A stretch of 64,000 bases of DNA from Oleispirillum naphthae (GTDB taxonomy: Bacteria; Pseudomonadota; Alphaproteobacteria; Rhodospirillales; Rhodospirillaceae), in the NCBI GenBank assembly GCA_027864655.1, contig JAQAZG010000001.1, positions 124,001 through 188,000 of the forward strand, written 5' to 3'. The translations under genes were made by a program, and so were the position numbers. The notes under the pieces are model-generated. The model saw only the letters and a list, made by a program, of their open reading frames with translations, ran no database searches and had not been told where the DNA came from. Shown piece by piece: positions 9,394 through 17,327 of this stretch. Every line of letters begins with the position of its first letter. Position 1 is the first letter of the stretch.

Positions 9394-9861
9394 TCAGTCT
9401 CCACGGACCATGGTGAAGAAATCGACGCGGGTGGCGGCGGTCTTTTCCGCCGCGGCCTGCCGCCGCGCCGCAAGCGCGGCGGAAAGCGGCGCGATCAGCG
9501 TGCGTTCCAGTTCCGCCCGGGCTTCCGGGCGCTGCATCAGGGCATCGAGAATCGCCGCGGCCCTGGCCTTGGCGCGGTCGCGCCCGGCGACGTAGGCATG
9601 GCCCACGGTGCCGTCGGCAAGCGCCACGGAGCAGCGCGCCACCGGCATCTCGCCGAGGTTGAAGGGCGCGCCGCCGCCGCCGGTGCGGCCGCGCACCATC
9701 ACCAGGCCGACTTCCGGCGCGCGCAGCACGCGCACCTCGTCCGCCAGGCCGCCGGGCAGGGCGGCTTCGAGCGCGGCGGCGTCGGACAGCGCGAAAAGGC
9801 GCATCCAGCCTTGCCGGGCGGCGGCGTTGGCGGCATCGTCTGAGGCGGTGCATCGGGTCAT
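9394..9861 (-). CDS. phnG: C-P lyase core subunit PhnG
   Basis: PhnG, 155 aa, first gene of the phnG-M operon and a subunit of the C-P lyase core. The family segments GLVMVRGRTGGGGAPFNLGEM and ARCSVALADGTVGHAYVAGRD are clear (the first shown is at the edge of the allowed length and lies near residues 52-72). The start at 9861 is preferred to an in-frame ATG eight codons upstream, because the upstream codons would lie within the palindromic operator at 9871-9882. The short leader places the operator about 10 bases before the start codon, where a bound repressor would block the transcript. Confidence 0.92.
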   Translation of the reverse strand: MTRCTASDDAANAAARQGWMRLFALSDAAALEAALPGGLADEVRVLRAPEVGLVMVRGRTGGGGAPFNLGEMPVARCSVALADGTVGHAYVAGRDRAKARAAAILDALMQRPEARAELERTLIAPLSAALAARRQAAAEKTAATRVDFFTMVRGD

Positions 9862-9870
9862 GGCGGACCT

Positions 9871-9882
9871 TTGTCTAGACAA
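9871..9882. promoter_or_regulatory. Probable PhnF operator
   Basis: TTGTCTAGACAA is a perfect 12-base palindrome in the gap between divergent phnG and phnF. GntR/HutC-family regulators bind short palindromes with a central TA, and PhnF proteins are known to bind sites of the TGTNTAGACA kind. The exact position next to the gene for a PhnF homologue makes autoregulation and repression of the operon likely. No second copy was found near phnD or phnN. Confidence 0.75.
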
Positions 9883-9952
9883 CATGCCGTCATGCTATTA
9901 CACTGGAAGCGTTTTCGAAAGCCCGAATTCGTGAACGTTTTGTGGGGGAACC

Positions 9953-10732
9953 ATGACCGCCGAAAAAACCGCCGCAGAGCCCGCGGAATGGCTGCGTTCC
10001 GCGCATGTCGGGCGTGGGAACGGCGCGCCGCTGTGGCGACAAGTCGAGGCGTTGTTGGCCCGCGCCATCCGCTCCGGAGCGATCAAGCCCGGCGAGCAAT
10101 TGCCCACCGAGTTCGAACTGGCGGCGCATTTTGCGGTCAACCGCCACACCATCCGCCGCGCGCTCGCCAACCTCGAGATCGAGAGCCTGATCCGGGTGGA
10201 GCGGGGACGCGGCACCTTCGTCCACGAGAACGTCATCGACTACCAGCTGTCGCGGCGCACCCGCTTTTCCGAGAACCTGCGGCGGCAGAACCTGGAGCCT
10301 TCCGGGGTTATCCTGGACTGCGGCGAGCGCCCGGCGCCGCACGCCGTGGCGCGCGCCCTCGGGCTTGCCGACAGCGAGCCGACGGTGTGGGTGCGGCACC
10401 TGTCCCAGGCCGATGGGCGGCCGATCAGCACCGCGGAACACTACTTTCCGCTCAATCGGTTCCAGGGATTTCTTGATATTTATCGTCAGCGGAAATCGAT
10501 CACCGCGGCCTATGCCTACTTCGGCATCTTCGACTACACGCGCAAGAGCACGCGGGTGACCGCACGGATGCCGACCCTGGAGGAAGCGGAGCTTCTGAAG
10601 CAACCGAAGAACCGCCCGGTGCTGATCACCGAATCGGTCAACATCGACGCCGAGGGGATTCCCATCGAATACGGGCGCACCGCCTTCAACGGCGAGGTGG
10701 TGCAACTGGTGGTCAGTCCGGACGATCCGTAG
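9953..10732 (+). CDS. phnF: GntR/HutC-family repressor PhnF
   Basis: Transcriptional regulator of 259 aa. A winged helix lies at about residues 26-92 (PGEQLPTEFELAAHFAVN followed by RHTIRRALANL). A UTRA ligand-binding domain spans about 110-250. The gene is divergent from phnG and has a GGGGGAA ribosome-binding site before its ATG. PhnF homologues repress phosphonate genes until a phosphonate or derivative, or phosphate limitation, relieves them; the effector here is not known. The last 20 bases overlap the convergent bpt gene. Confidence 0.9.
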   Translation: MTAEKTAAEPAEWLRSAHVGRGNGAPLWRQVEALLARAIRSGAIKPGEQLPTEFELAAHFAVNRHTIRRALANLEIESLIRVERGRGTFVHENVIDYQLSRRTRFSENLRRQNLEPSGVILDCGERPAPHAVARALGLADSEPTVWVRHLSQADGRPISTAEHYFPLNRFQGFLDIYRQRKSITAAYAYFGIFDYTRKSTRVTARMPTLEEAELLKQPKNRPVLITESVNIDAEGIPIEYGRTAFNGEVVQLVVSPDDP

Positions 10733-11453
10733 GCGGCGGAGGAAGGCGATGCCAGCCCGCCGGGCCGTAGCCTTCGAGCGGCTGGAAATGGGCCTTGTAG
10801 GCCATCTTGCGGCTTTCCGCGATCCAGTAGCCGAGATAGAGGTAGGGCAGGCCGAGCCTGCGGCAGGCGTCGATCAGGGTGAGAACCACGAAGCTGCCGA
10901 GGCTGCGCTTCGGCATGTCGGGGCGGTAGAACGAATAGACCGCCGAGAGGCCGTCTTCCATCACGTCGGCGAGCACCGCGGCGGCCAGTTCCTCCTGCGG
11001 ATCGCGGAATTCCAGCACCAGGGTTTCGATCGGGCTGTCCTCGATCATCGAGCGGTATTCGTGGAACTCCATCGCCGCCATGTCGCCGCCCGCGTGGCGG
11101 ACCTCCTGGTAACGCAGGAACAGGCGGTGCTGCTCGCCGGTGGCGACCGCCGGGCAGGGGGCAGGGGTGAGGTCCGCATTGGCGCGGCGGATGCGCCGGA
11201 AGGTGCGGCCCTCGCGGAAGTTGGCGGCGTCGATGCGCACCGGCACGCAGGCGGAACAGCCGGGGCAGGCGGGGGCATAGGCGATGGCGTGGCTGCGGCG
11301 GAAGCCGGAGCGCGAGAGGATTTCGTGGAAGCGCGCGGCGTCGCCCTGGCCGAGTTCGGTCACCACCTTGCGCTCCAGGCGGTGCGGCAGGTAGGGGCAC
11401 GGCGCGGGCGCCGTGGTGTGGAAGACGAAGGTCTCGGTGCGATAGGTCTTCAT
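10713..11453 (-). CDS. bpt: Aspartate/glutamate leucyltransferase (bacterial protein transferase)
   Basis: Enzyme of 246 aa of the N-end rule pathway. It transfers leucine from Leu-tRNA to proteins with N-terminal Asp or Glu and so marks them for ClpS/ClpAP. The ATE N-terminal domain carries the cysteine cluster of YAPACPGCSACVPVRI, and the C-terminal domain carries YLYLGYWI and KMAYKAHFQPLE, typical of ATE/Bpt proteins. Normal length. It lies 28 bases downstream of motB on the same strand and may be co-transcribed, although the functions are unrelated. Confidence 0.93.
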   Translation of the reverse strand: MKTYRTETFVFHTTAPAPCPYLPHRLERKVVTELGQGDAARFHEILSRSGFRRSHAIAYAPACPGCSACVPVRIDAANFREGRTFRRIRRANADLTPAPCPAVATGEQHRLFLRYQEVRHAGGDMAAMEFHEYRSMIEDSPIETLVLEFRDPQEELAAAVLADVMEDGLSAVYSFYRPDMPKRSLGSFVVLTLIDACRRLGLPYLYLGYWIAESRKMAYKAHFQPLEGYGPAGWHRLPPPPTDRPD

Positions 11454-11481
11454 GGCGCCTCATGCAGCCGGAACGCACACC

Positions 11482-12396
11482 CTACTTGGTGATCCCCAGG
11501 GATTGCGGTGTCGCACGTTCTTTTTCCGCCTGGGCGATGCTGTCGCGCAAGAGCACGATGCTGATGCGCCGGTTTTGCGGGCTGCCCAGGTTCTTGTCGT
11601 CCAGGGGATCGGTGTCCGACCGTCCGACGACGCGTTGCACCCGCTGCGCGGGGAAGCCCTCTTCCACCAGCACCCGCCGCGAGGCCAGCGCGCGGTCGGA
11701 CGAGAGTTCCCAGTTGCCGTAGCCGTTGGGGTCCGCGTATTTGGTCGAATCGGTATGGCCGGAGATCGCCACCTTCTTCGGCACGTCCTTGACCGCGGTG
11801 GCGACGAGGCCGAGCAGGCGGCGCATGTTGGGGTTCATCCGGCTGGAGCCGGAGGGGAACATCGCCGCGCCGTCCCGATCGACGATCTGGATGCGCAGGC
11901 CTTCCGGCGTGTTGTCGATCAGCAGGTTCTTCCCCAGTTCCTTGAGATCGGGCACCCCTTCGATCGCCTTGCGGATTTCGTCGGCGGTCTGCTCGAACTG
12001 CTGTTGTTCCTTCTCCGCCTGCGCCTTCTGCATCTCGTCTTCGGAGGGGGCCTGGTCCTGCTGGGATTCGCCGTTGTTGAAGGTCGGCGGCGGCAGGCCG
12101 GGATTGAAGGCGCTGGAACTGGAGTTGCTGGACAGCACGCCCTCGCCGATCACCTTGCCGCCGAGCATGCCGCCCGCGCCGCTCTTGCTGAGCGAGGCGG
12201 TGGTCGGCGCGAAATAGTCGGCGATGCCGGAGAGCTGCTGCTCGGTCATCGAGTTCAACAGCCACATCAGCAGGAAGAAAGCGAACATCGCGGTCATGAA
12301 GTCGGCGTAGGCGATCTTCCACGCGCCGCCGTGGTGGCCGTGGCCGCCCTTCTTGATGACCTTCTTGATGACCGGTTTCTTGCCGTCTTCCGCCAT
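11482..12396 (-). CDS. motB: Flagellar motor stator protein MotB
   Basis: Stator protein of 304 aa. After a basic N-terminus (KKVIKKGGHGHHGG) there is a single membrane segment (about 28-50) that contains the proton-binding Asp32 in AYADFMTAM. A Pro/Gln-rich plug/linker region follows, then an OmpA-like peptidoglycan-binding domain (about 150-280) with SGHTDSTKY and NRRISIVL. The presence of Asp32 indicates a proton-type channel. It follows motA by 52 bases in the same operon. Confidence 0.95.
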   Translation of the reverse strand: MAEDGKKPVIKKVIKKGGHGHHGGAWKIAYADFMTAMFAFFLLMWLLNSMTEQQLSGIADYFAPTTASLSKSGAGGMLGGKVIGEGVLSSNSSSSAFNPGLPPPTFNNGESQQDQAPSEDEMQKAQAEKEQQQFEQTADEIRKAIEGVPDLKELGKNLLIDNTPEGLRIQIVDRDGAAMFPSGSSRMNPNMRRLLGLVATAVKDVPKKVAISGHTDSTKYADPNGYGNWELSSDRALASRRVLVEEGFPAQRVQRVVGRSDTDPLDDKNLGSPQNRRISIVLLRDSIAQAEKERATPQSLGITK

Positions 12397-12448
12397 ACTC
12401 GCCTCGACTCATCCCGATCCCGTGCGGAGAGATGCGGTGTTCCGGGAA

Positions 12449-13318
12449 TCAGGCCGCTGCCTCGGAGCCTGCGTTGCTGATCGCTTCCTCGACTTCCTGG
12501 AAGCTGGGGCGGACGTGCGGCGGCAGGATCTTGCGGGCGAATTCCACGGAGACCTGCGGCGCGTAGCCCTGCATATGCGCCAGAATGGCGGTGCGCATGC
12601 ACTTCAGGAAGTCGGTTTCGGACTCGTAGGTGACTTCCAGCGCGTGGCCGATCGGGCCGACGAAGCCGTAGGAAATCAACACGCCGGCGAAGGTGCCGAC
12701 CAGCGCGCCGCCGATCAGGTGGCCGAAAACTTCCGGCGGCTCGGAGATCGAGCCCATGGTGTGGATCACGCCCAGAACCGCCGCGACGATGCCGAGCGCC
12801 GGGGTGCCGTCGGCGATGTTGGTGATCGCGCTGGAAACCTGGGTCAGTTCGTGATGGTGCGCCTCGATTTCCGCCTCGATGATGGTTTCCACCTCGTGCG
12901 CATTGTTGGTGCCGAGCGTCAGGAGGCGCAGGTAGTCGCACAGAAAGGCGAGCGCGTGGTGGTCCTTGGCGAACGTCGGATAGGCGGTGAAGATCGGGCT
13001 TTCCTCGGGCTTTTCCACGTGGCTTTCGAGCGCCAGATCGCCCTTGGTCTTGGCCAGGCGGAAGATCTGGTAGAGCATGCACAGGGTTTCGAGATAGGTC
13101 TTCTTGCTGTGCCGCGAGCCCTTGAACAGGGTGCCGAAGCTCTTGGCCGAACCGCCGATCACGCTTGCCGGATTGCCGACGAAGAAGGCGCCGATCGCCG
13201 CGCCGAAGATGATGATGAACTCTGCGGGCTGGAACAGGACGGCCAGTTCTCCGCCGACCATCAGATAGCCGCCGAGCACGCACCCGATCACCGTCACGAA
13301 ACCGATAATGACGAACAT
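12449..13318 (-). CDS. motA: Flagellar motor stator protein MotA
   Basis: Polytopic stator protein of 289 aa with four hydrophobic segments (residues 1-20 and 34-52, then about 155-180 and 185-215) and a large cytosolic loop. It forms the ion channel with MotB. The segment GTPALGIVAAVLGVIHTMG is typical of the third helix. The start at 13318 (MFVIIGFV) is preferred to the longer frame because GAGGAA lies just upstream and the protein then begins with its first membrane helix. No other flagellar genes are in the window. Confidence 0.95.
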   Translation of the reverse strand: MFVIIGFVTVIGCVLGGYLMVGGELAVLFQPAEFIIIFGAAIGAFFVGNPASVIGGSAKSFGTLFKGSRHSKKTYLETLCMLYQIFRLAKTKGDLALESHVEKPEESPIFTAYPTFAKDHHALAFLCDYLRLLTLGTNNAHEVETIIEAEIEAHHHELTQVSSAITNIADGTPALGIVAAVLGVIHTMGSISEPPEVFGHLIGGALVGTFAGVLISYGFVGPIGHALEVTYESETDFLKCMRTAILAHMQGYAPQVSVEFARKILPPHVRPSFQEVEEAISNAGSEAAA

Positions 13319-13374
13319 ATTTTTCCTCAGGCCCAGATCCTGGTGCCGACCCGCCAAGCCGGGCAACAGGTATC

Positions 13375-13404
13375 TTTATCGCCAACTGGCGTCGTGCAAG
13401 TCAA
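13375..13404 (-). promoter_or_regulatory. Candidate sigma-70 promoter of motAB
   Basis: On the minus strand TTGACT (13404-13399) is separated by 18 bases from GATAAA (13380-13375), about 55 bases before the motA start codon. The -35 box matches the consensus at five of six positions; the -10 box is weaker. No sigma-28 or sigma-54 consensus was recognised here. Confidence 0.4.
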
Positions 13405-13591
13405 GGGAGTGGACAAAAAATCCCCAACTTCTCATGGAGATCGTGGCTTGTTTTATCGCGGCAAGAGGTAGCCGGGAAGTTTTTCCGCGCCGTCGTCGCG
13501 GATGCTGGCTGTGACCTGGAGAGTTCGCGCCGAAAATTTTTAGAAGCATTATACCTTTGGTGGAATACCTCAAGATGTAACCGGGTAGTCT

Positions 13592-14827
13592 TTATCCCGC
13601 CGCCTGGGCATTGGAGGAGAGAACCCGCGCCGGGAATCCCGCCGCGCCGAGCGCTTCCACCAGATCGGCGACGTGGTCGAAGCCCATGGTTTCCACCAGC
13701 ACGTCGAGTTCGGTCATCTTCACCGAAACGTCGAGGAAGAGGCGCTGGTGGTGCACCTCGACGATGTTGGCGCCGGCCTCGCCGATCACCCGCGCCACCC
13801 CGGCGAGCGCCCCCGGCTGGTCCGGAATGCCGATGCGCAGGCGGGTGAGGCGGCCTTCCCGCGCCAGGCCGCGCATCAGGATGGTGGCGAGCAGCGCGGG
13901 GTCGATGTTGCCGCCGGAGACCACCAGAACCACCGTCTTGCCGGCGAAGCGCGCGTGGTTGGCGAGCAGTGCGGCCAGCGGTGCGGCGCCTGCGCCCTCG
14001 GCGATCTGCTTGTGGGCGGAGAACAGGATCTCGACGCCGCGCTCGATGTCGGTTTCCCTGACCGTGTAGATGTCGCGCACCAGCGCCTCGCAGATCGAGC
14101 GGGTGAGCTTGCCCGGCTTCTTCACCGCGATGCCCTCGGCCAGAGTCGCGCCGCCGATCGCGCCGCCGAAACCGGAGATCGCGCCGCTCATCCCCGCGTA
14201 GGTGTAGGCCTGCACGCCGTCCACCATCACCTGCGGCTTTTCCGCCGCGATCGCCGTGGCGATGCCGGAGATCAGGCCGCCGCCGCCGATCGGGACGATC
14301 ACCGCGTCCACCTCCGGGCAGTCCTCGAGGATTTCCAGGCCGATGGTGCCCTGGCCCGCGATCACCAGCGGGTCGTCGAAGGGGTGGACCATGGTGAGGC
14401 CCTTCTCCGCGGCGAGCGCCAGGGCGAATTCCTCCGCCTCGCTGTAGCTTTCGCCGCGCTTGACCACCGCAGCGCCGAGCGCCTCGGTGCGCTGAATCTT
14501 GGTGAGCGGCGTGCCCTGCGGCATCACGATGGTCGCCGGAATGCCGAGCCTGCCCGCATGCCGGGCCACGCCTTGCGCATGGTTGCCCGCCGAGACCGCG
14601 ATCACCCCGGCGCGCCGCGCTTCCGACGGCAGGCTGATCAGGCGGATCAGCGCGCCGCGCGCCTTGAACGCGCCGGTGAGTTGCAGGTTTTCGAGCTTCA
14701 GGCGCACGTCCACGCCGGTCATCTCGGAAAGCGCAGGCGCCGCGACCAGGGGGGTGCGCACCACATGGCCGCGCAACTGGCGTTGCGCCTGGCGGATCGT
14801 GTCGAGAGTGACCGGAGACTTCGTCAC
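13592..14827 (-). CDS. ilvA: Threonine ammonia-lyase (threonine dehydratase) with ACT domain
   Basis: PLP enzyme of 411 aa that deaminates threonine to 2-oxobutanoate, the first step of isoleucine synthesis. The PLP lysine is K55 in LTGAFKARGA and the phosphate-binding loop is IPIGGGGLISG. A single C-terminal ACT-like domain (about 330-405, starting LRIGIPDQPGALAGV) suggests allosteric control. The short single-ACT form is closer to the TdcB-plus-ACT type than to the long biosynthetic IlvA, so assignment to biosynthesis or catabolism is open. Third gene of the metY-like/hemB/ilvA series (15-base gap). Confidence 0.9.
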   Translation of the reverse strand: MTKSPVTLDTIRQAQRQLRGHVVRTPLVAAPALSEMTGVDVRLKLENLQLTGAFKARGALIRLISLPSEARRAGVIAVSAGNHAQGVARHAGRLGIPATIVMPQGTPLTKIQRTEALGAAVVKRGESYSEAEEFALALAAEKGLTMVHPFDDPLVIAGQGTIGLEILEDCPEVDAVIVPIGGGGLISGIATAIAAEKPQVMVDGVQAYTYAGMSGAISGFGGAIGGATLAEGIAVKKPGKLTRSICEALVRDIYTVRETDIERGVEILFSAHKQIAEGAGAAPLAALLANHARFAGKTVVLVVSGGNIDPALLATILMRGLAREGRLTRLRIGIPDQPGALAGVARVIGEAGANIVEVHHQRLFLDVSVKMTELDVLVETMGFDHVADLVEALGAAGFPARVLSSNAQAAG

Positions 14828-14842
14828 GTGGGGATTTCCCTT

Positions 14843-15853
14843 TCAGGCGGTTTCCTTCAGCCAGGCTGCGGCCTCGCAGGCGAAGTAGGTGATGATGCCG
14901 TCGGCGCCCGCGCGCTTGAACGCCGTCAGGCTCTCGAGGACGATCTTCCTGTAGTCGAAGCACCCGGCGTCGGCGGCGACGCGCAGCATCGCATATTCGC
15001 CGCTCACCTGATAGCACACCGTGGGCAGGCCGAAGGTCTCTTTGACGCGGTAGAGCACGTCGAGATACGGCATGCCGGGCTTCACCATCACCATGTCCGC
15101 GCCCTCGGCGATGTCGAGCGCGACCTCGCGCAGCGCTTCGTCGGTGTTGGCCGGGTCCATCTGATAGGTCTTCTTGTCGCCCTTGAGCGCGCCGCCGGAG
15201 CCCACCGCATCGCGGAACGGGCCGTAGAAGGCGGAGCAATACTTGGCGGAGTAGGCGAGGATGCCGACATCGAGGAAGCCGCTCTCGTCCAGCGCCGCGC
15301 GGATGGCGCGCACCCGGCCGTCCATCATGTCCGAGGGGGCCAGCACGTCGCAACCCGCCGCCGCCTGCACCAGCGCCTGGGAGACCAGGGCGGCGATGCT
15401 CTCGTCGTTGATCACGTAGCCGTCGCGCACGATGCCGTCGTGGCCGTCGCTGTTGAACGGGTCGAGCGCCACGTCGCAGATCACCCCGATTTCCGGATGC
15501 GCCGCCTTGATCGCGCGCACCGCGCGGCAGACCAGGTTGTCCGGGTTGGCGGCTTCGCGTGCATCCGGGGTCTTGAGCTTGGGGTCGATCGAGGGGAACA
15601 GGCACACCGCCGGAATCCCCAGCGCCTTGGCGCGCCCCACCGCCGCCACCGCGCCCGGAACGTCGTAACGCACCACGCCGGGCATGGTGGGAATCCCGAC
15701 GCAGTCCTCGGCGCGGTCGGAGACGAACAGTGGCCAGATCAGGTCGTTGACGGAAAGGGTGTTCTCGGCGGCGATGCGTCGCAACCAGTCGTGACGCCGG
15801 TTGCGGCGCATCCGGGTGTGCGGAAACGCACCCGTGGCGGATGCTGCGGTCAT
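14843..15853 (-). CDS. hemB: Delta-aminolevulinic acid dehydratase (porphobilinogen synthase), magnesium type
   Basis: Enzyme of 336 aa that condenses two 5-aminolevulinate molecules to porphobilinogen for haem and other tetrapyrroles. Schiff-base lysines are K204 in YSAKYCSAFYGPFR and K258 in VMVKPGMPYLD. At the metal site the three zinc cysteines of the animal and yeast type are replaced: the segment at 127-140 reads DVALDPFNSDGHDG with A129, D131 and D139. That is the magnesium-dependent pattern known in alphaproteobacteria. The start overlaps the stop of the upstream sulfhydrylase gene (ATGA), so the two are translationally coupled. Confidence 0.95.
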   Translation of the reverse strand: MTAASATGAFPHTRMRRNRRHDWLRRIAAENTLSVNDLIWPLFVSDRAEDCVGIPTMPGVVRYDVPGAVAAVGRAKALGIPAVCLFPSIDPKLKTPDAREAANPDNLVCRAVRAIKAAHPEIGVICDVALDPFNSDGHDGIVRDGYVINDESIAALVSQALVQAAAGCDVLAPSDMMDGRVRAIRAALDESGFLDVGILAYSAKYCSAFYGPFRDAVGSGGALKGDKKTYQMDPANTDEALREVALDIAEGADMVMVKPGMPYLDVLYRVKETFGLPTVCYQVSGEYAMLRVAADAGCFDYRKIVLESLTAFKRAGADGIITYFACEAAAWLKETA

Positions 15854-17136
15854 GCTTTCTCCAACGCTTGCTCAAGATCGGCGAGGATGTCGTCGATGTG
15901 TTCTATGCCGATAGATAGGCGTACATACCCCTCGGAAACGCCGGTGGCAAGCTGCTCCTCCGCGGTGAGCTGGGCGTGGGTGGTGCTCGCCGGGTGGATC
16001 GCCAGGCTGCGCGCGTCGCCGATGTTGGCGACGTGGTAGAACAGCTCCAGCGCATCGATGAAGGCGCGCCCCGCCGCAAGCCCGCCCTTGAGTTCGAAGC
16101 CGAGCAGGCCGCCCATGCCGCCCTTGAGGTACTTCTCCGCGCGTGCGCGCGCCGCGCCGGTCTGCACGCTCGGGTGGATGACGCGCGCGACCTTGGGGTG
16201 CGTGAACAGGTAGGCCGCCACCTTGGCGGCGTTCTCGCAGTGGGCGCGGATGCGCAGGGGCAGGGTCTCCAGCCCCTGGATATGCAGGAAGGCGTTGAAC
16301 GGCGTGGTCGCCGCGCCGGTATCGCGCAGCAGCGTGACGCGCATCTTGAGGATGTAGGCGATCGGACCCAAGGGCTTCACCGCCTCGGTCCACACCGCGC
16401 CGTGATAGCTCGGGTCCGGCTGGGTGAGCAGGGGGAAGCGCTCCGCATGCGCCGCCCAGTCGAAGTTGCCGCCGTCCACCACGATGCCGCCGATCGAGGT
16501 GCCGTGGCCGCCGATGTACTTGGTGGTGGAGTACATCACCACCGCGGCGCCGTGATCGAGCGGGCGGCAGATGATCGGCGCGGCGGTGTTGTCCACGATC
16601 AGCGGCACGCCGATCTTGCGGCCGAGCGCCGCCACCTCGGCGATGGGGAACACCTGGAGCTTCGGGTTGGGCAGGGTTTCGGCATACCAGGCGCGGGTCT
16701 TCGCATCGGTGGCGCGGGCGAACGCCTCCGGATCCGCCGGATCGACGAAACGCGCCTCGATGCCCATCTGCTTCATGGTATGGGAAAACAGGTTCCAGGT
16801 GCCGCCGTAGAGGTCGGTGGAGGTGACGAAGTTGTCGCCCGCCTGGCAGATATTGAGAATCGCGTAGGTGGAGGCCGCCTGGCCCGACGCCACGGCCAAC
16901 GCCGCGACGCCGCCCTCCAGCGCCGTGATGCGCTGCTCCAGCGCATCGTGGGTGGGGTTCATCAGGCGGGTGTAGATGTTGCCCAATTCCTTGAGCGCGA
17001 AGAGGTCGGCGGCGTGCTGCGCGCCGTCGAACTGGTACGAAGCGGTCTGGTAGATCGGCACGGCCACCGAATTGGTCGCCGGGTCCTTGCGGAAGCCGCC
17101 GTGCAGGGCGATGGTCTCGGGATGGAGGCTGGTCAT
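15850..17136 (-). CDS. O-acetylhomoserine aminocarboxypropyltransferase / sulfhydrylase (MetY-like)
   Basis: PLP enzyme of the Cys/Met metabolism family, 428 aa, that makes homocysteine from O-acetyl(or succinyl)homoserine and sulfide. The PLP lysine is K206 in MYSTTKYIGGHGTSIGG; AVASGQAAS and the late SLGxxxSL-like segment DARSLAIHPASTTH are family hallmarks. Its length exceeds that of cystathionine synthases and fits the MetY group. The start at 17136 has an AAGGAG ribosome-binding site; the longer open frame would begin 14 codons earlier. First gene before hemB and ilvA. AT-rich palindromes lie upstream. Confidence 0.9.
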   Translation of the reverse strand: MTSLHPETIALHGGFRKDPATNSVAVPIYQTASYQFDGAQHAADLFALKELGNIYTRLMNPTHDALEQRITALEGGVAALAVASGQAASTYAILNICQAGDNFVTSTDLYGGTWNLFSHTMKQMGIEARFVDPADPEAFARATDAKTRAWYAETLPNPKLQVFPIAEVAALGRKIGVPLIVDNTAAPIICRPLDHGAAVVMYSTTKYIGGHGTSIGGIVVDGGNFDWAAHAERFPLLTQPDPSYHGAVWTEAVKPLGPIAYILKMRVTLLRDTGAATTPFNAFLHIQGLETLPLRIRAHCENAAKVAAYLFTHPKVARVIHPSVQTGAARARAEKYLKGGMGGLLGFELKGGLAAGRAFIDALELFYHVANIGDARSLAIHPASTTHAQLTAEEQLATGVSEGYVRLSIGIEHIDDILADLEQALEKA

Positions 17137-17205
17137 TGGCGCGGCTCCTTGGTTGCGGACGTCCGTCGATATGGGCATGGAAGCCCGGCAACGTCAAGAT
17201 AAACC

Positions 17206-17246
17206 ATATATCTAAAGTAGATATATAAATTATACATTTATATATC
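17206..17246. promoter_or_regulatory. Two overlapping AT-rich palindromes between the MetY-like gene and the hydrolase gene
   Basis: ATATATCTA-AAG-TAGATATAT (17206-17226) and GATATATAAA-N7-TTTATATATC (17220-17246) are perfect inverted repeats that share seven bases. They stand out sharply from the GC-rich surroundings, in a 191-base divergent control region. Their form fits a dimeric repressor site such as that of an ArsR-family methionine regulator; this is inference. They are not a recognised riboswitch. Confidence 0.55.
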
Positions 17247-17261
17247 GTTTAATAATCCCGG

Positions 17262-17291
17262 TTCAGCGCACGCGGCGGATTACGCTATAGT
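17262..17291 (+). promoter_or_regulatory. Candidate promoter of the HIBYL-CoA hydrolase-like gene
   Basis: TTCAGC (17262-17267), 18 bases, TATAGT (17286-17291), then 36 bases to the ATG at 17328. The -10 box matches the consensus at five of six positions. The palindromes at 17206-17246 end 15 bases upstream of the -35 box. Confidence 0.45.
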
Positions 17292-17327
17292 GCGGCAGGG
17301 AGCTACCGCGTCAGGAAAGGCATTGCC

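Noticed and set aside
9887-9893. Pho box at the phnG/phnF promoter
   Set aside because: Only one half-site (CCGTCAT) resembles the PHO box; the second half 11 bases on does not match.
17137-17260. SAM-II or other SAM riboswitch upstream of the MetY-like gene
   Set aside because: The expected SAM-II pseudoknot segments are absent on the minus strand; the region is dominated by AT palindromes.
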